Of a DNA stretch of 64,000 bases, positions 30,631-42,500 are shown piece by piece. Under the pieces are notes generated by a model, which was not told the origin of the DNA, did not search any database, and was given only the letters and a program-made list of their open reading frames with translations. The DNA lies in assembly GCA_006176705.1 (NCBI GenBank), contig QRFJ01001027.1, forward strand, positions 337,976-401,975, given 5' to 3'. This DNA comes from Cocos nucifera. Its lineage: Eukaryota; Streptophyta; Magnoliopsida; Arecales; Arecaceae. A program made the position numbers and the translations under genes. Within the stretch, counting starts at the first letter, position 1, and every line of letters starts with the position of its first letter.

Positions 30631-32941
30631 TGAAGGGAAAATTCAGATTTCTTGGGTCAGGTTCGTTCAGATCTAATTGGATCAAGAGAGATATTTCAAA
30701 AATTTCTCTTTTGAATCCATATCAGATCTGAGATATTTTAGATCTAATTTTATAGATCTAATAAAATAAAATAAAAATAAATTAAATCTGATTTAATTTA
30801 TACCTTTTGTTTGATAATCAGATTATCCTGTGATGATCCTGTTGATTGCCTGAGGTTCTGGATCTAGCCATGCAAGTGCCTAGCCTCTACCAGTATCCAC
30901 TCAGACCGGATCTGGAGATCTTCATCTTTTTTATCACCTCTCCAAATATTAGATCTGGATCTGATTTTGAGGATCTTCAAAACTCCTTCTGAAGATCTAG
31001 AATCGTCTCTTGTACAGTAGTGCTGCCTTCTTCCTTTCTCCTGTCACCTTTCTCTTGCTTGGATCGCACCAAACTGGAAGCCCAAAAATCTCCTTAGACG
31101 TGGAGAGGAGAGAGAGGACCAGAAGATAGCATGGAAGAGGGAGAGGGATAGCCTTGTACCATGGGCTATATGTTATTTTTTTCTTTTTTTTAAAGCTTAG
31201 CGCAGATAGGGTTTTTATAGACCCTGCAGCGCCATGCAGTGCCACATCATCCTAGCCAATCACGTCGCTTCATGTGCAATCAGATCTAAATTTGATTAGG
31301 TGGGATGACATCACCTAATCCAAATCAGATGAGAGTCCCTCTGAATCCATCCTTAGGTGGCGCCACCAAGACTTGGTCAAAGCTGAAGTCTTTAGGCGCT
31401 TACCTAAGTTAGAAACTTCCAAGAAGCAACTAGAGTCCCATCTGTATGGGACTCCATATGCATCCCTATCCATGGGCACATGCCTCCCTAGGCGTGTGCC
31501 CCTTATCCATCTGCTTTTTAGTAGATGGACTGATCTAAAAATTCTCTTCTATGATGGCTTGACACATGGGCAGATGTCTAAGTATCAAAGGTCAATGTTT
31601 GACCAAATGTCCGAAACAGAATTTAGTAGGTGACGAAAAATGGTAGGTGTTGTCTCAAATTTAACACATAAATTAAGAGAACCCTTTTCTGACTTGAACA
31701 AGCTACAGTCAGACCAAATAAAGGTACCTAAGTGAGCCAAGATACATTTGGCTCAGTCGAGATAAATTTTAATGATAATTAAAGGAGAACATTAGGCTCA
31801 ATCGTGTGCTAGCAAGATTTTCTTGAACCTAATTGAATCTAATTCAAATCAATTGAACTGGGTTAGTCCAATTGATGATATCCAAATTGAAACCCTTGTT
31901 TGTATGATCCAGTTAGGTTTAGTTTCATATAGTAATGAGATATATCATGATCTCTATCATCGACATCATCGAAATACCTTCCGATGGATTAGAACTTTTT
32001 TGATTCAGACAACTAGAATGATCGATCATCTAAATCATTCTAATTGCTCCCAAAATCCATCAGTGACACCTAACAGTATATGGTAGCAACCCATCAAAAT
32101 TGAAAATGAACCTCTTAGTGCAGTTACCTGTGTGATTAAGTTCTTCTATCTTGAGCCTCGATCAGATTAGGGTTAAGGTTAACTCGTCAAACCCTAATTT
32201 CTGTCATATGATTTAATCATTTGATTCAAGTCCAATGTGAAAACCTTAATAGAAACTCTTTCTATTATTTCACTCTGCCATGGCCATGGGCTTATAGACT
32301 TGATTCTCATGATCATCAAAGGGCTGCTCCTCATCTACCGAGGTAGATAGATTTTCTTTTGGTGCAATCCAATTTCTACAATGAACATGCTATAGCCAAC
32401 ATACACCACAGGGTTCCGAATGGCTAGGAGACCGAGTCATGGAGTAGTCAAACTACCCTCAGGGTGAACTACCGATGCACCTCAGGTCAAAGAACCGACA
32501 CACCACTGCTGCTTCGAGCCAGTCATCAATCAAAAGGTAGACTTCCTTATGATTGCTCAAGGTGGTCACACTCAGTGCCCTCGTTCTCTAACGAGTACCT
32601 ATACTCTTACTCCGATGTCTCTACATCGTAGATTTAAGACTCATCTACTATAAAGAAGCGATTGTACATCAACCTTCTCGATCAATCACCATCCTTATGA
32701 TGATCCTACGGTCGGGAGCATTTTATGGGTTAATAATGAAAATTCTTGTCTTAAATTTTTAACTCTTGAAAATAAGAATTATCATTATCATTAACTCAAA
32801 GGATGTATCATAGACACTAAATACATATTTGTGATAGAAAATAGCACATTTTCTTATTTATAGTCAAAATTATAATTTTACCTCTAGAAGTGTATTATAA
32901 GTGTTAGCCAATTCTGGCTTTTAGGACACACATATCTAACA
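30631..32941 (-). repeat. 3' LTR of A3, complete
   Basis: On the minus strand it starts TGTTAGATATGTGTGTCC at 32,941 and ends TTTTCCCTTCA at 30,631 (2,311 bp), close to the 2,315 bp of A5. A TATAAAAA promoter box is near 31,212-31,219. Confidence 0.88.
31212..31219 (-). promoter_or_regulatory. TATA box in the A3 LTR
   Basis: Minus-strand TATAAAAA at the position of the TATAAATA box in A2 and A5. Confidence 0.45.
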
Positions 32942-32952
32942 AACTCCCACTT
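32942..32952 (-). promoter_or_regulatory. Polypurine tract of A3
   Basis: Minus-strand AAGTGGGAGTT directly before the 3' LTR; it corresponds to AAGTGGGAGAT in A2. Confidence 0.7.
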
Positions 32953-32955
32953 GAG

Positions 32956-34476
32956 CTAAAGCCAGTTGGCTATAAATCTAAGTTCCATCTTCTCAAGGTG
33001 GGCTTCGATCTTCTGCGGGCCCATCGGCTTTGTGAGTGGATCCACCGCATTGTCTGCAGAGTCAACTTTCTTAACCTCGACATAACCCTTCTCGAGGTAA
33101 TCATGGATTAGGTGGAATCGCCGCTCAATGTGCTTGGATTTCTGGTGAGACCTCGGCTCCTTAGCTACGGCTATGGCACTATTGTTGTCATAGTATAGAG
33201 GAATAACATTTGATGGCATCGATCCAATGTCTGTGGTAAACTTCTTGTACTAGAATGCCTTCTTTGCAACTTCTGATGCAGCGATATATTCTGCTTCCAT
33301 GGTGGAATCTGCTATCACTGTCTGCTTGGAACTCTTCCAACTGACAGCACCACCACTACACACAGATAAACTCCCAGATGTCGACTTTCGATCATTTACA
33401 TCGGACATAAAATTTGAGTTTGTATATCCCTAGACTTGGAGTTCTCCATTTTCAAAAACCAACAACATATCCTTAGTTCTTCTTAAGTACTTAAGGATAC
33501 ATTTTACAGAAGTCCAGTGTTCTTCACCTAGATTTGACTGATATCTATTTGTGACACTCATAGCATGGGCTATATCAGGTCATGTACATAACATGGCATA
33601 CATGAGGCTCCCTATTGCTGAAGCATAAGGAATCGCTCATGCATTCTATTTCCTCAGGTGTGCTAAGGCACATCTTCTTGGAAAGATAAATGCCATATCT
33701 GAAGGGTACCAAACTCCTCTTAGAGTTTTCCATGCTAAACCTCTTTAGCACTTCCTCTATGTACATCTTCTATGAAAGTCCTAGCATCCTATTCGGTCTA
33801 TCTTTATAGACCTTAGTTCCTAGAATAAAACATTCTTCTCCTAGGTCCTTCATGGAGAATTCTTTAGATAACCACATTTTAACTATGGTCAACATGGAAA
33901 TATCATTCCTAATAAGGAGGATATCATCCACGTACAATATGAGTAAGACAACAACGCTTCCACTGACCTTTTTGAAGACACATGGTTTTTCCTCATTTTT
34001 TATGAAACCAAATAATTTGATCACATCATTGAAACGAGTATTCCAGCTCTGCAATGCTTGCTTAAGTCCATATATGGACCTTTGCAGCTTGCATACCTTA
34101 TGATCAGCATCACTAGATGTGAAACCTAGTGACTATTCCATATAAATATCTTCCTCAAGATATCTATTTAAGAATACCATTTTTACGTCCATTTGCCATA
34201 TTCATATTCGAAATAGGTTGCAATAGCAAGCAATGTGCAAATGGATTTAAGCATGGCTACTGGCGAAAAGGTATCCTGATAGTCAATGCCTTCGCATTGA
34301 CTATAACCTTTTGCCACTAATCTAGCTTTGAATGTCTCCACATTCCCATCTACACCAATCTTTTTTCTGTAGATCCATTTACACCCAATAGGTACCATAT
34401 CTTCTAGCGGATCTACCAAGGTCCAGACTTGATTTGAGTGCATCGAGCCAATTTCTAACTCATTGTCTCTAACCAT
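32956..34476 (-). pseudogene. Reverse transcriptase and RNase H of A3
   Basis: The pieces read in order: 34,476-34,183 (HSNQVWTLVDPLEDMVPIG, KGYSQCEGIDYQDTFSPVA), 34,200-34,055 (LQRSIYGLKQALQ-like), 34,054-33,770 (LYVDDILLIRND, polymerase active site), 33,766-33,575 (MYIEEVLKRFSMENSKRSLV), then RNase H remnants with stops at about 33,434 and 33,252, and the C-terminus 33,219-32,956 (YYDNNSAIAVAKEPRSHQKS, DPLTKPMGPQKIEAH). The RNase H box reads YDNN instead of CDNN. Several frame breaks; no product expected. Confidence 0.8.
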
Positions 34477-35580
34477 TTCTCAAAGTCGATATCCGATATT
34501 GCCTCATTATAGGTTTTGGGATCATCACCATAAACCCCATTACCTACGTGGAATATTTCCTCAATTTCCTCTGAAATAGTACCTACGTACCTCTCAGCGG
34601 GACGAGAAATCTTTTTTGATCTATGAGGTGGAGGAGGAAGTGATTGTATTGGCTCAAACTAATTTGGTTCCATTTCGTTGCTCTTGTGAGACTTTCTCCT
34701 CGAGCTTAATCTGCTTTCCAATGCCACTATCTTCAATAAACAATTTTTCAAGAAAGATGGCATGTCGACTCACAATCACATTGTGATCTTCTAGAATATA
34801 GAAATAATATCCTAATGACTCTTTAGGATATCCTATAAATCGAGCTCTAAAGGACCTAAAGTCTAACTTGTTCGCTTATTATCTTTTGACATGAGCCAGA
34901 CAATCCCAAATTTTGAGATGACTCAGACTTGGTTTCTCACCATGCCATATCTCATACGGTGTGGTAGGAACGGTTTTAGAAGGAATCCTATTTAGTAAGT
35001 ATATTGCAGTTAACAAACTATATCCCCAAAGAAAATTAGGGAGGTCTATGAAGCTCATCATGGATCGGACCATATCTAATAGGGTCCGATTCCTCCGTTC
35101 TGAAATCCTATTGAGTTGAGGTATTCCAGGTGGAGTCCATTGAGAGACTATGCCATTTTTCTTGAGATAGTCTAGGAATTTTCAACTAAGGTATTCACCT
35201 CCTCGATCTGATCGAAGAACCTTAATAGATTTTTCAGTTTATTTTTCTACTTCATGTCTGAATTTCTTTGAACTTTTCAAAAGCTTCAGACTTGTGTCTC
35301 ATAAGATACACATACCCATACCTAGATAAATCATCGATAAAGGTTATGAAGTAGACAAAGTTGCCTCTAGCTGGCACATCAAATGGGCCGCACACATCAG
35401 TATGTACTAGGGCAAGAAGATCCATGGCCCTTTCCCCATGTCCTACAAAAGGGAGTTTAGTCATTTTGCCATGAAGACAAGATTCACAAATTGGATATGA
35501 CTCGAAAGTCAATGGACTCAATAGTTTGGTTTTCTCTAATTTGTTAACCCTATCTTCTGCTATATGACCTAGTCTTAGGT
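34477..35580 (-). pseudogene. GAG-pre-integrase, integrase and linker of A3
   Basis: Reads CESCLHGKMTKLPFVGHGER and VHTDVCGPFDVPARGNFVYF (35,521-35,252), then, after a frame break, the second Asp region near 35,200, SQWTPPGIPQLN near 35,110, and MVRSMMSFIDLPNFLWGYSL (35,073-34,879). The integrase C-terminal site that is TAG in A1, A2 and A6 is TTG here (near 34,742). The linker has RRSERVF-like text degraded to SKKISRPAERYVGTISEE. Confidence 0.8.
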
Positions 35581-36110
35581 GCCATAGATACCTATCGTTT
35601 GGACTATCCCTAGGTCATTTTGATTTTATGGCATTCACATTTTGCTCGATATTAAAGATAGATACATCAATATGTAACTGATAAAGACCGTTAATAAGGA
35701 AACCACTTGCAATTTTATTTTTTTCATAAAGAATGTTACAATGGTCCTTAAGAAAACTAATTACATAGCCTTCTAGTGCTAGGCATGAAACAGAAATCAA
35801 ATTCCTGCTTGCTATAGGCATATAATAACAATCTTTTAAAACTAAGTCTAAACTAGATGGTAGTCGAAGAGGGTATGTTCCCACGACCACGACAGCAACT
35901 CTTGCTCCATTTTTGATGTGTAAGCTCATGTCACCATCCCTCAGCCTCCCGCTATCCTCAAGACCCTGCATAGAAGTGCACAAATGAGCACTAGAATCAG
36001 AGTCAAGCACCCAACTGGATGTAGAAGAAACCATAAGGTTAGACTCAATAATGAGCATACCTCCATGAGGACCTACCTCCTTCTTATTCTTCAGGATGGC
36101 CAGGTAAGTA
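35581..36110 (-). pseudogene. Protease region of A3 (open 147 codons)
   Basis: Frame 36,058-35,615 holds SSTSSWVLDSDSSAHLCTSM. The catalytic D-[ST]-G reads DSD, so the conserved Gly is replaced. SRNLISVSCLALEGYVISF follows, leading to the GAG-pre-integrase region. A3 keeps the Trp that is a stop in A2. Confidence 0.78.
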
Positions 36111-36897
36111 AGGCAGTTCCACTTTCAGTGGCCGTCATTGTTGCAATGGAAACATATTCCTTTGTCAGCGGCCTTCTTCTTAAGCTCTGCCTTTTTCTTC
36201 TTTCCTCCTTCCACCGTCTACTTTTTCATAGACTTCTTCTTTTCAAAAGACTTTCTCTTGGAAGAAGTCCATTCCATAGCAAGCACCGAGCCTTTAGAAC
36301 CTTTCATGGAAAGCTCAGTAGTGACCGCATGTTCATAAGTTCGGCCAGGGAATTTTGAAGTTTATGCATATGATAGTTCATGATGAACTGCCCATATGTA
36401 TCAGTCGAAGATTGCAGAATTATATCATTCTTTAGATCCAGGTCCAACTTCACTTCAAGCTTCTCAAGCTCTTCCAAATCCTTGATCATCATTAGACAAT
36501 GATCTTGGACTGACTGTCCATCGTGCATTTTAGCCTTGAATAATCATTTTGTGACTTGATACTTAGCTGCGCGACTCTGTTCACCAAACATCTCTTATAG
36601 GTGAGACAACATTTTGGTGGGCAGTCCTGATATCTTCATGTTGGTGCTAAAACTCATCAGATATCTAGCCCAACATGTATAGTATCTAGCCTTGTTATCT
36701 TCATCCGTCTATTTATCAAGAGATGCTCTCTGTTCAGTGGATGGATGAGCTGGTAAGGTGGGAGGGTCCTGGTCCAATACATGAGTTAACTTCTTAGAAC
36801 CCAAAATGATTTTGAAGTTTCAAAGCCAATCCTTGTAATTGGGTTCGGTCAGTCTATAGGTGTCCAGGATACGTGCTAGTGGATTAGACGTAGACAT
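36111..36897 (-). pseudogene. gag of A3
   Basis: Starts ATG at 36,897 (MSTSNPLARILDTYRLTEPN). Stops and shifts interrupt the capsid part. The in-frame TGA between QVTK and LFKAKM lies at 36,546-36,544, the same codon as in A2 and A5 although the neighbouring codons differ. The frame 36,528-36,304 has MHDGQSVQDHCLMMIKDLEE. The LAMEWTSSKRK junction before the basic linker lacks the +1 shift of A2 and A5. The zinc knuckle near 36,165-36,120 (CFHCNNDGHXKWNC-like) carries a stop. Confidence 0.8.
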
Positions 36898-37344
36898 TTT
36901 TTTATAGAGTCAAAGTTTCTAGTTGGATATTGTAATTAAGACTTGATCAATTTATTTAGGGATTTTATTTTTAAACAAATTAGCTCCCACTATTTTTTTG
37001 GATCCCTACACTCCCTCTATAGAGATGCAAAAATCTTCATGATTAATAATTTCTAGTGGGTGGTGCGGTCCCTCCAGCTGACTCATCACCTCACCTAACA
37101 ATTATTGGTGATGGGTAGCCAATGAGTGAACAACTCTTGTTCAATGATTCTCTAATCATGGTGCATCCAAACTTGGTCTCTAATTCATTAATCTCACCAT
37201 GTCCGAAATATTGATCCACACCTTAGTTAAGTTAGACCCAGCATTTGCACAGATTGGATTTCTAATTAAGTCTCTCACCGTATCTAGAATATTGAGCCCA
37301 ATCCATCCTTCAGCCCGTAGCGTCCAATGCCTAATGGATATGGA
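36898..37344 (-). other. Part of the A3 leader
   Basis: Matches the gag-proximal leader of A5 (43,374-43,800) and A2 (16,660-17,109), including degraded forms of the two direct repeats. It is cut at about 37,345 after GTCCAATGCCTAATGG. Confidence 0.7.
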
Positions 37345-38508
37345 TAAAAGGTCTAAGATTAACCTAGATCAGGTGGAGCGCTTCTACTATAAGGAGCATG
37401 GGCATTGGAAGAGGATCTATTCTCAGTATCTTGCTTTCCTTGACCCCAATAGGCTAAATAAGAGAAAAGAGCAAAGAGTTGCTGATCAAGGATGTTATAT
37501 GATAATATCTTATAATTTTTCTATTTGTGATACTACTACCTGGGTATTGGATATCGAAAGTCTAGTCCATATTTGCAATATGTTGCAAGAACTTTAAATT
37601 AATAAAAAATTTAAAAATAATAAGTGATTCCTGAATGTTGGAGATGGAAGGTCTGTTCTAGTTCTAGCTATGAAAATAGTTCAACTTATTTTCCATACTA
37701 ATATCATTTTCTTAAATGAATGTCATTATTGTCCTTCTTTTCTGATGAATATAATCTTTGTTGGCCTTTTGGCTAAAAATGATTATCATTTGTCAATAAA
37801 GAAAGATTATTGTGATATTATTATGAATGATCTTACGATAATGCAAGAACAATAAAGAAATGATATTCATATTTTATCACAGCCTATGAGTGTAATGTAT
37901 ACTTCTAAAAAATATCCTATATTAGATAATGTCTCTAATATCTACCTATGCCATTGTAGGCTAGGTCACATTAATAAGAATAGAATAAATAGATTGACTC
38001 AAGAGGGAATCCTCGAAGTCAATGATTGTGAATCACTTCCAACCTTTGAGTCATATTTTTTTGGAAAAATAACCAAGTCATCTTTTACTGGAAAAGGTGA
38101 AAGAGCTATCGAGCTCTTAGTTTAGTATATACTGATGTATGTAGACCTATGAGTACAACTGCTAGAGGTGGATATTTCTACTTCATCACTTTCATAGATG
38201 ATCTATCTAGGTATGAATAGATCTATATGATGAAATACAAGTCGGATTCATTTGAAATGTTCAAATGATTTCAAAATGAAGTAGAAAAACAAATTGAATA
38301 TCTATCTAGTGAGTTCTTGACATATCTAGAAGAAAATGGGATTCTCTCATGATGTATACCTCCAGAGACATCATAGCATAATGGTGTATCAAAAAGGAGG
38401 AATCAAATCTTATTAGACATGGTTCGATCCATGATGGGTTTTGCTAGTCTGCTTGTTTCATTTTAGGGTTATGCTCTTGAGGCTGCATGTTTTATATTGA
38501 ACAATGTA
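37345..38508 (+). mobile_element. Copia family B copy B3: gag zinc knuckle to integrase
   Basis: A plus-strand internal fragment of family B. The degraded zinc knuckle (RFYYKEHGHWKR near 37,378-37,415) has lost two Cys. The protease motif TWVLDIESLVHICNM follows near 37,540. GAG-pre-integrase reads HCRLGHINKNRINRLTQEGI (37,953-38,012), then LVYTDVCRPMSTTARGGYFY (38,126-38,185). The second Asp region is mostly deleted near 38,300. NQILLDMVRSMMGFASL is near 38,400-38,450. It ends at 38,508 against an opposite-strand family B LTR. Confidence 0.8.
37382..38500 (+). pseudogene. gag-protease-integrase remnant of B3
   Basis: Coding pieces at 37,199-37,597, 37,670-37,855 and 37,886-38,125 are all parts of one former polyprotein. 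Only the second half of the first piece, from about 37,345, belongs to B3; its beginning is A3 leader read backwards. Catalytic residues are incomplete: protease DTG reads DIE, and the integrase second Asp is missing. Dead. Confidence 0.75.
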
Positions 38509-38510
38509 AA

Positions 38511-40957
38511 AAAACCAGATCTAGGATTTCACAGGTAGATCTTGAAACTTTTTCAAGATCTTGCAGCGAAAGACTTAAATAAATCAAAAATTTATTTAAA
38601 TAACCATATAAATACATAGATCTCAGATCTATTATATGATTAAGGCATGATATCAAATCAAAAATTAAAATCAAATAAGAAAGAAAAAAATTAATCAAAT
38701 CAATCTAGATCTACATTACATCAAATGCAAGTATGAAGTTTATAGATCAGATCTATTACCTGAGCAAGTTTAGACATTCTAACTTACTGATCTGGGCTTG
38801 AAGATGAAGTCACGAGCCGCACACTTATCCATCCTCTAGGAGTCGTCCATACGAGCCTACGATCTCTGATCTGAAGTTCGATGCAGAAAATCAGCACAGC
38901 ATGCTAGAACTATGCTGATCATTCTTCGATGGTCGATCCGATGCTCCCTTCTTCAAAATTTGGACTCTCCAAAATATGAGAAGGAAGATGAGAGTTTTCT
39001 AATTTGAGACTCTCTCAAAAAAAAAATTAAAAGAAAGGAGGAGAGACTGAAAACAAAACAGCCCTAGAAGAAGACCCTCTTCTTCTTCTCTTTTCTCTCA
39101 CCTAGACACCTAGTTTGGTGCCTATGGAACCCCCACACCCAAGGACCCTCTTCCTCTGATTTTTGCACACCCTGAACCACTCCTAAAGCACTATATTCCA
39201 CAAAAAAATCAGAACAAAATTCGTCCATAGGGAAAAAGAAGAGTCCAAGTTAGGTCAAATTTCTAGACTAGGAATATCCAAACATGGGAAGTTGTTGGGG
39301 CGCCCAAGAGCCTCAATTTTTGGCATGGACCAGCAAAGGAGGGCGCACAAAAAAGGAGATTATTTTCATGGAATAAGAGAAGAATTAATTAAAAGAGGGG
39401 GCGGTACTCAAGGGAAGATGTTTTGATCAACAAGGATTCTATCTCATAGAATCCTAAGCAAAACCAATTCCTCCTTTGACTTGGTCTTCCACCTAACTTC
39501 CAAATATGACTTAGAGGGAGGAGGGGGCATGAAAATTAGGAAGAAAGAGATTTTCTATGAAAAATATCTAAAAAATAGGTATGGAGAGCATTGGGACCAA
39601 GGTGGCGCAAGGAGATATGGAGTCCTAGTCACACTAGGACTCCTATTTTGACTTGGTCAAACAAGATGACTAGGACTCCTATTTTGACTTGGTCAAACAA
39701 GATCTTTTAACTAAATAAAATTAATATTAAACCAACTCAATTAAATAAGGTCCTAACCCATTTAAGGACTTAATCAAATTATATTAAATTAGATTTAATT
39801 TTGATTATTTTCTAATTAAATTAGAAAATTAGGATTTATATAAGTCCTAATTGAACTTAGGACTCGTTCTTCCTTGCAATTGGCTCATCCAATAAATCCA
39901 ATTGAGACTTGATCCAATCAAGTCCCAAATCCAAATTCAAATTAAATTATATTTAATTAGACTTAATCTCAATCCTATTGGCTTAATCAAATTAAGCTAA
40001 TTAGCAATCTAATTGCTAATCGATCCTTCCTGCAACACTTGCACTAGGTCAAATATCCAATCATATTGATTGTTTGAACCCTAAGAACGATTCTTAATTA
40101 TCGATCAACCATATCCGATCAGATCGAGAAGCTCTTAATATGTGTGACCTTCATAAGGTTTGAACCTAAGCTTGGTAGTATAGAAATAAATTTTTGTACT
40201 AATCAAAGTGACCATCTAGCAACGATACCCGAATGGCCAGATAGGTCAAATGGTGTAGAACAACCATCCTTAGAACCCATGCAGGATATAGTTTTCATAT
40301 AATTCATCTCCTTAATTCATCCCCTTGACCACAATGCTCGTAGGACACATCAGAGTTCAACTGTCAACTCTGATCAGGTTGTCCACATTATATTTCAAAA
40401 TACCAAATCCATCTAATGGATTACCTTGGCTAAGGTTTTGCTATATTGAAATATAGTGATACATTCTTCTCCTACTCTTGGAGTGGTCAATTTCATCTTG
40501 ATCGCCCTCCGACTTTGCAAGTACTTGACTATGCCCAGAAGCCCTTCATTGTTGATTTAGAAATTCAGTTAGTCCGGTACCAAAGCACAGTGAGTTGCTT
40601 GCAAGTCATCGAGATGATTTTAGTCTAAGGGATACTTATACCTATATCCCATCAGAGACATTCTCGATAGTAGAATACTCTGAAGTTGGTCACGTTCAAT
40701 GACAATGTACCCATACGTCTCACCTATATGCCATACTAATGTCTCCACATACCTTGGTTAAGAGGACAACCAACCTATATGGCATATAGCGACCTATGCT
40801 CGATAGATGCTGTCATCCTAATTAACAGCCTATCATTTGATCGTGAACAAATTTAAGGACTAATCAATAAATCCTCTTTTTATCGAAACTAAATAGTCTT
40901 AAGGACTTCATCACAACAATGAAGTTCATTAGAAGATGTAAACCTATGATGAAAATT
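38511..40957 (-). repeat. Family B LTR, minus orientation, nearly complete
   Basis: Read on the minus strand, the end near 38,511 matches the LTR end of B4 (CCTAGATCTGG) and the inner part matches the LTR start fragment B1 at 7,186-7,843. The outermost U3 end (TGTTGGGATATGTCCC side) is cut near 40,957 by A4. At about 2.45 kb this is the longest family B LTR in the window. It lies against B3, which has the opposite orientation, so the two are not parts of one insertion. A 36-bp tandem duplication is at 39,633-39,704. Confidence 0.8.
39633..39704. repeat. 36-bp tandem duplication in a family B LTR
   Basis: ACTAGGACTCCTATTTTGAC... occurs at 39,633-39,668 and again at 39,669-39,704, identical except for the last base. 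Confidence 0.9.
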
Positions 40958-40959
40958 AA

Positions 40960-42373
40960 GAAAAAATCCTGTTTCCTGGGTCAGGTTCGTTCAGATCTAA
41001 TTTGATCAAGAAAAATATTTCGAAAATTTTTCCTCTTAGATCTAAATTAGATCTGAGACTTTTCAAATTTGATTTTATTGATCTAATAAAATAAAATAAA
41101 AATAAATTAAATCTAATTTAATTTGTACCTTATTATTGGGTAATCCTATTATCCTGTGATGATCCTACTGTTTGCCTGATGTTCCGAATGTAGCCATGCA
41201 ATCGCCTGGCCTCTACCGTTATCCACTCAAGTAGGTTATGGAGATCTTCTTCTTTTCAATATATTCTCCAAAGATCATATCTGGATTTGATCTTGAAGGT
41301 TTTCAAAATAGCTTTTAAAGATTTGGTGTCGTCTCTTGCAGCAGTGCTGCCTTCTTCCTTTCTTGTCACCTTTCTCTTGCTTGGATCGCACCAAACTGAA
41401 GTCCAAAAACTTTTTGGACGTGGAGAGGAGAGAGAAAATTAGAGGTAGGCATGGAGAAGAGGGGAGAGGGGCTATATGGCATGGACAAGGGATCAAGCAT
41501 CATAATCCTAGGCACAAACAGGGTTTATATAGATCCTACAATGCCATGCAGTGCCACATCATCCCGACCAATGATGGCTCTCCATGCAATCAGATCTAAA
41601 TTTGATTGATAGAATGACATCATCTGATCCAATCAGATTAGAGTCCCTGACAAACCTCCTTAGGTGGTGCCAAGACTGGTCAAAGATGAGTCTTTGGTGC
41701 CACCTAAGTTGAATGCATCAAGTAACTCGAGTCCCATCCATATGGGACTCCAAACACTATCCTCTTTGGGCGCACGCCTCCCTAGGTATGCGCCCCCTCC
41801 TTTTTCTTTTTTTAGTAGGGGGACAAAGATCAAAATACTCTCCTATGGGTGCATGACACATGGGTAGATGTCTAAGTGTCAAAGGTCAACGTTTGACCAA
41901 AGTTAGAAGACAAGATTTAGCAAGTGATGAAAAATGGCAGGTGTTGTCTTAAATTTATCTCATAAATTAAGACAATCCTTTTCTGACCTGAACAAGCTCC
42001 AGTCAGACCAAGTAAAGATTCTTGAGTGAGTCCAAATACATTTGGCTCAGTCGAGACAACTTTTAATGATTGTTAAAGGAGAATATTAGGCTAAATCATG
42101 TACTAGCACGATTTTCTTGAACCTAATTGAATCTTATTCAAATCAATTGAACTGGATTAATCTAATTGATGATATCGAGATCCAAACCCTTGTTTGTGTG
42201 ATCCAGTTAGGTTCAGTTCTATATGGTAATGGGATATGTCATGATCTCTATCATCGACATCATTAAAATACTTTCCGATGGATCAGAACTTTTCTGATTT
42301 AGACAACTAGTATGATCGATCATCCAAATTATTCTAATTGCTCCCAAAATCCATCAATGACACCTAGCAGTAT
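40960..42373 (-). repeat. Family A LTR fragment (copy A4)
   Basis: The LTR end (TTTCCTGGGTCAGGTTCG, plus-strand view near 40,975) and the following 1.4 kb match the 3' part of the family A LTR, including the TATA region. Homology stops at CACCTAGCAGTAT (42,373), where the full LTR continues for about 900 bp. No internal sequence is attached. Confidence 0.8.
41524..41531 (-). promoter_or_regulatory. TATA box in the A4 LTR fragment
   Basis: Minus-strand TATATAAA at the conserved family A promoter position. The upstream U3 half of this LTR is missing. Confidence 0.4.
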
Positions 42374-42500
42374 TAAAGGGAAATCTTAATTTCTCGGAAT
42401 TGAGATCTGATGATCAAGGTATTTCTTTTCTTGATCCAAGGTAATTGATTTTAAAATAAAATCTTAAATTATTTATATAAACCAAAGAAACTAATAGAAC
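42374..42500. other. Unassigned 127-bp spacer
   Basis: No reading frame. The minus-strand end GATTTCCCTTTAA resembles an LTR end of family A type, but no primer binding site follows. Nothing else is seen. Confidence 0.4.

Larger units (their letters stand above)
30631..37344 (-). mobile_element. Copia family A copy A3, 5' LTR lost
   Basis: Minus-strand order: part of the leader (37,344-36,898), gag, protease, integrase, RT, RNase H, polypurine tract, complete 3' LTR (32,941-30,631). It sits in the SIRE-like element; the 5 bp next to the LTR end are CCAAG (30,626-30,630). The 5' side is cut by B3 at about 37,345. A3 is clearly more diverged than A2 and A5. Confidence 0.88.

Noticed and set aside
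37199..37597. 132-codon plus frame as one gene
   Set aside because: Its first half is A3 leader read on the wrong strand and its second half is B3 gag. The join is at about 37,345.
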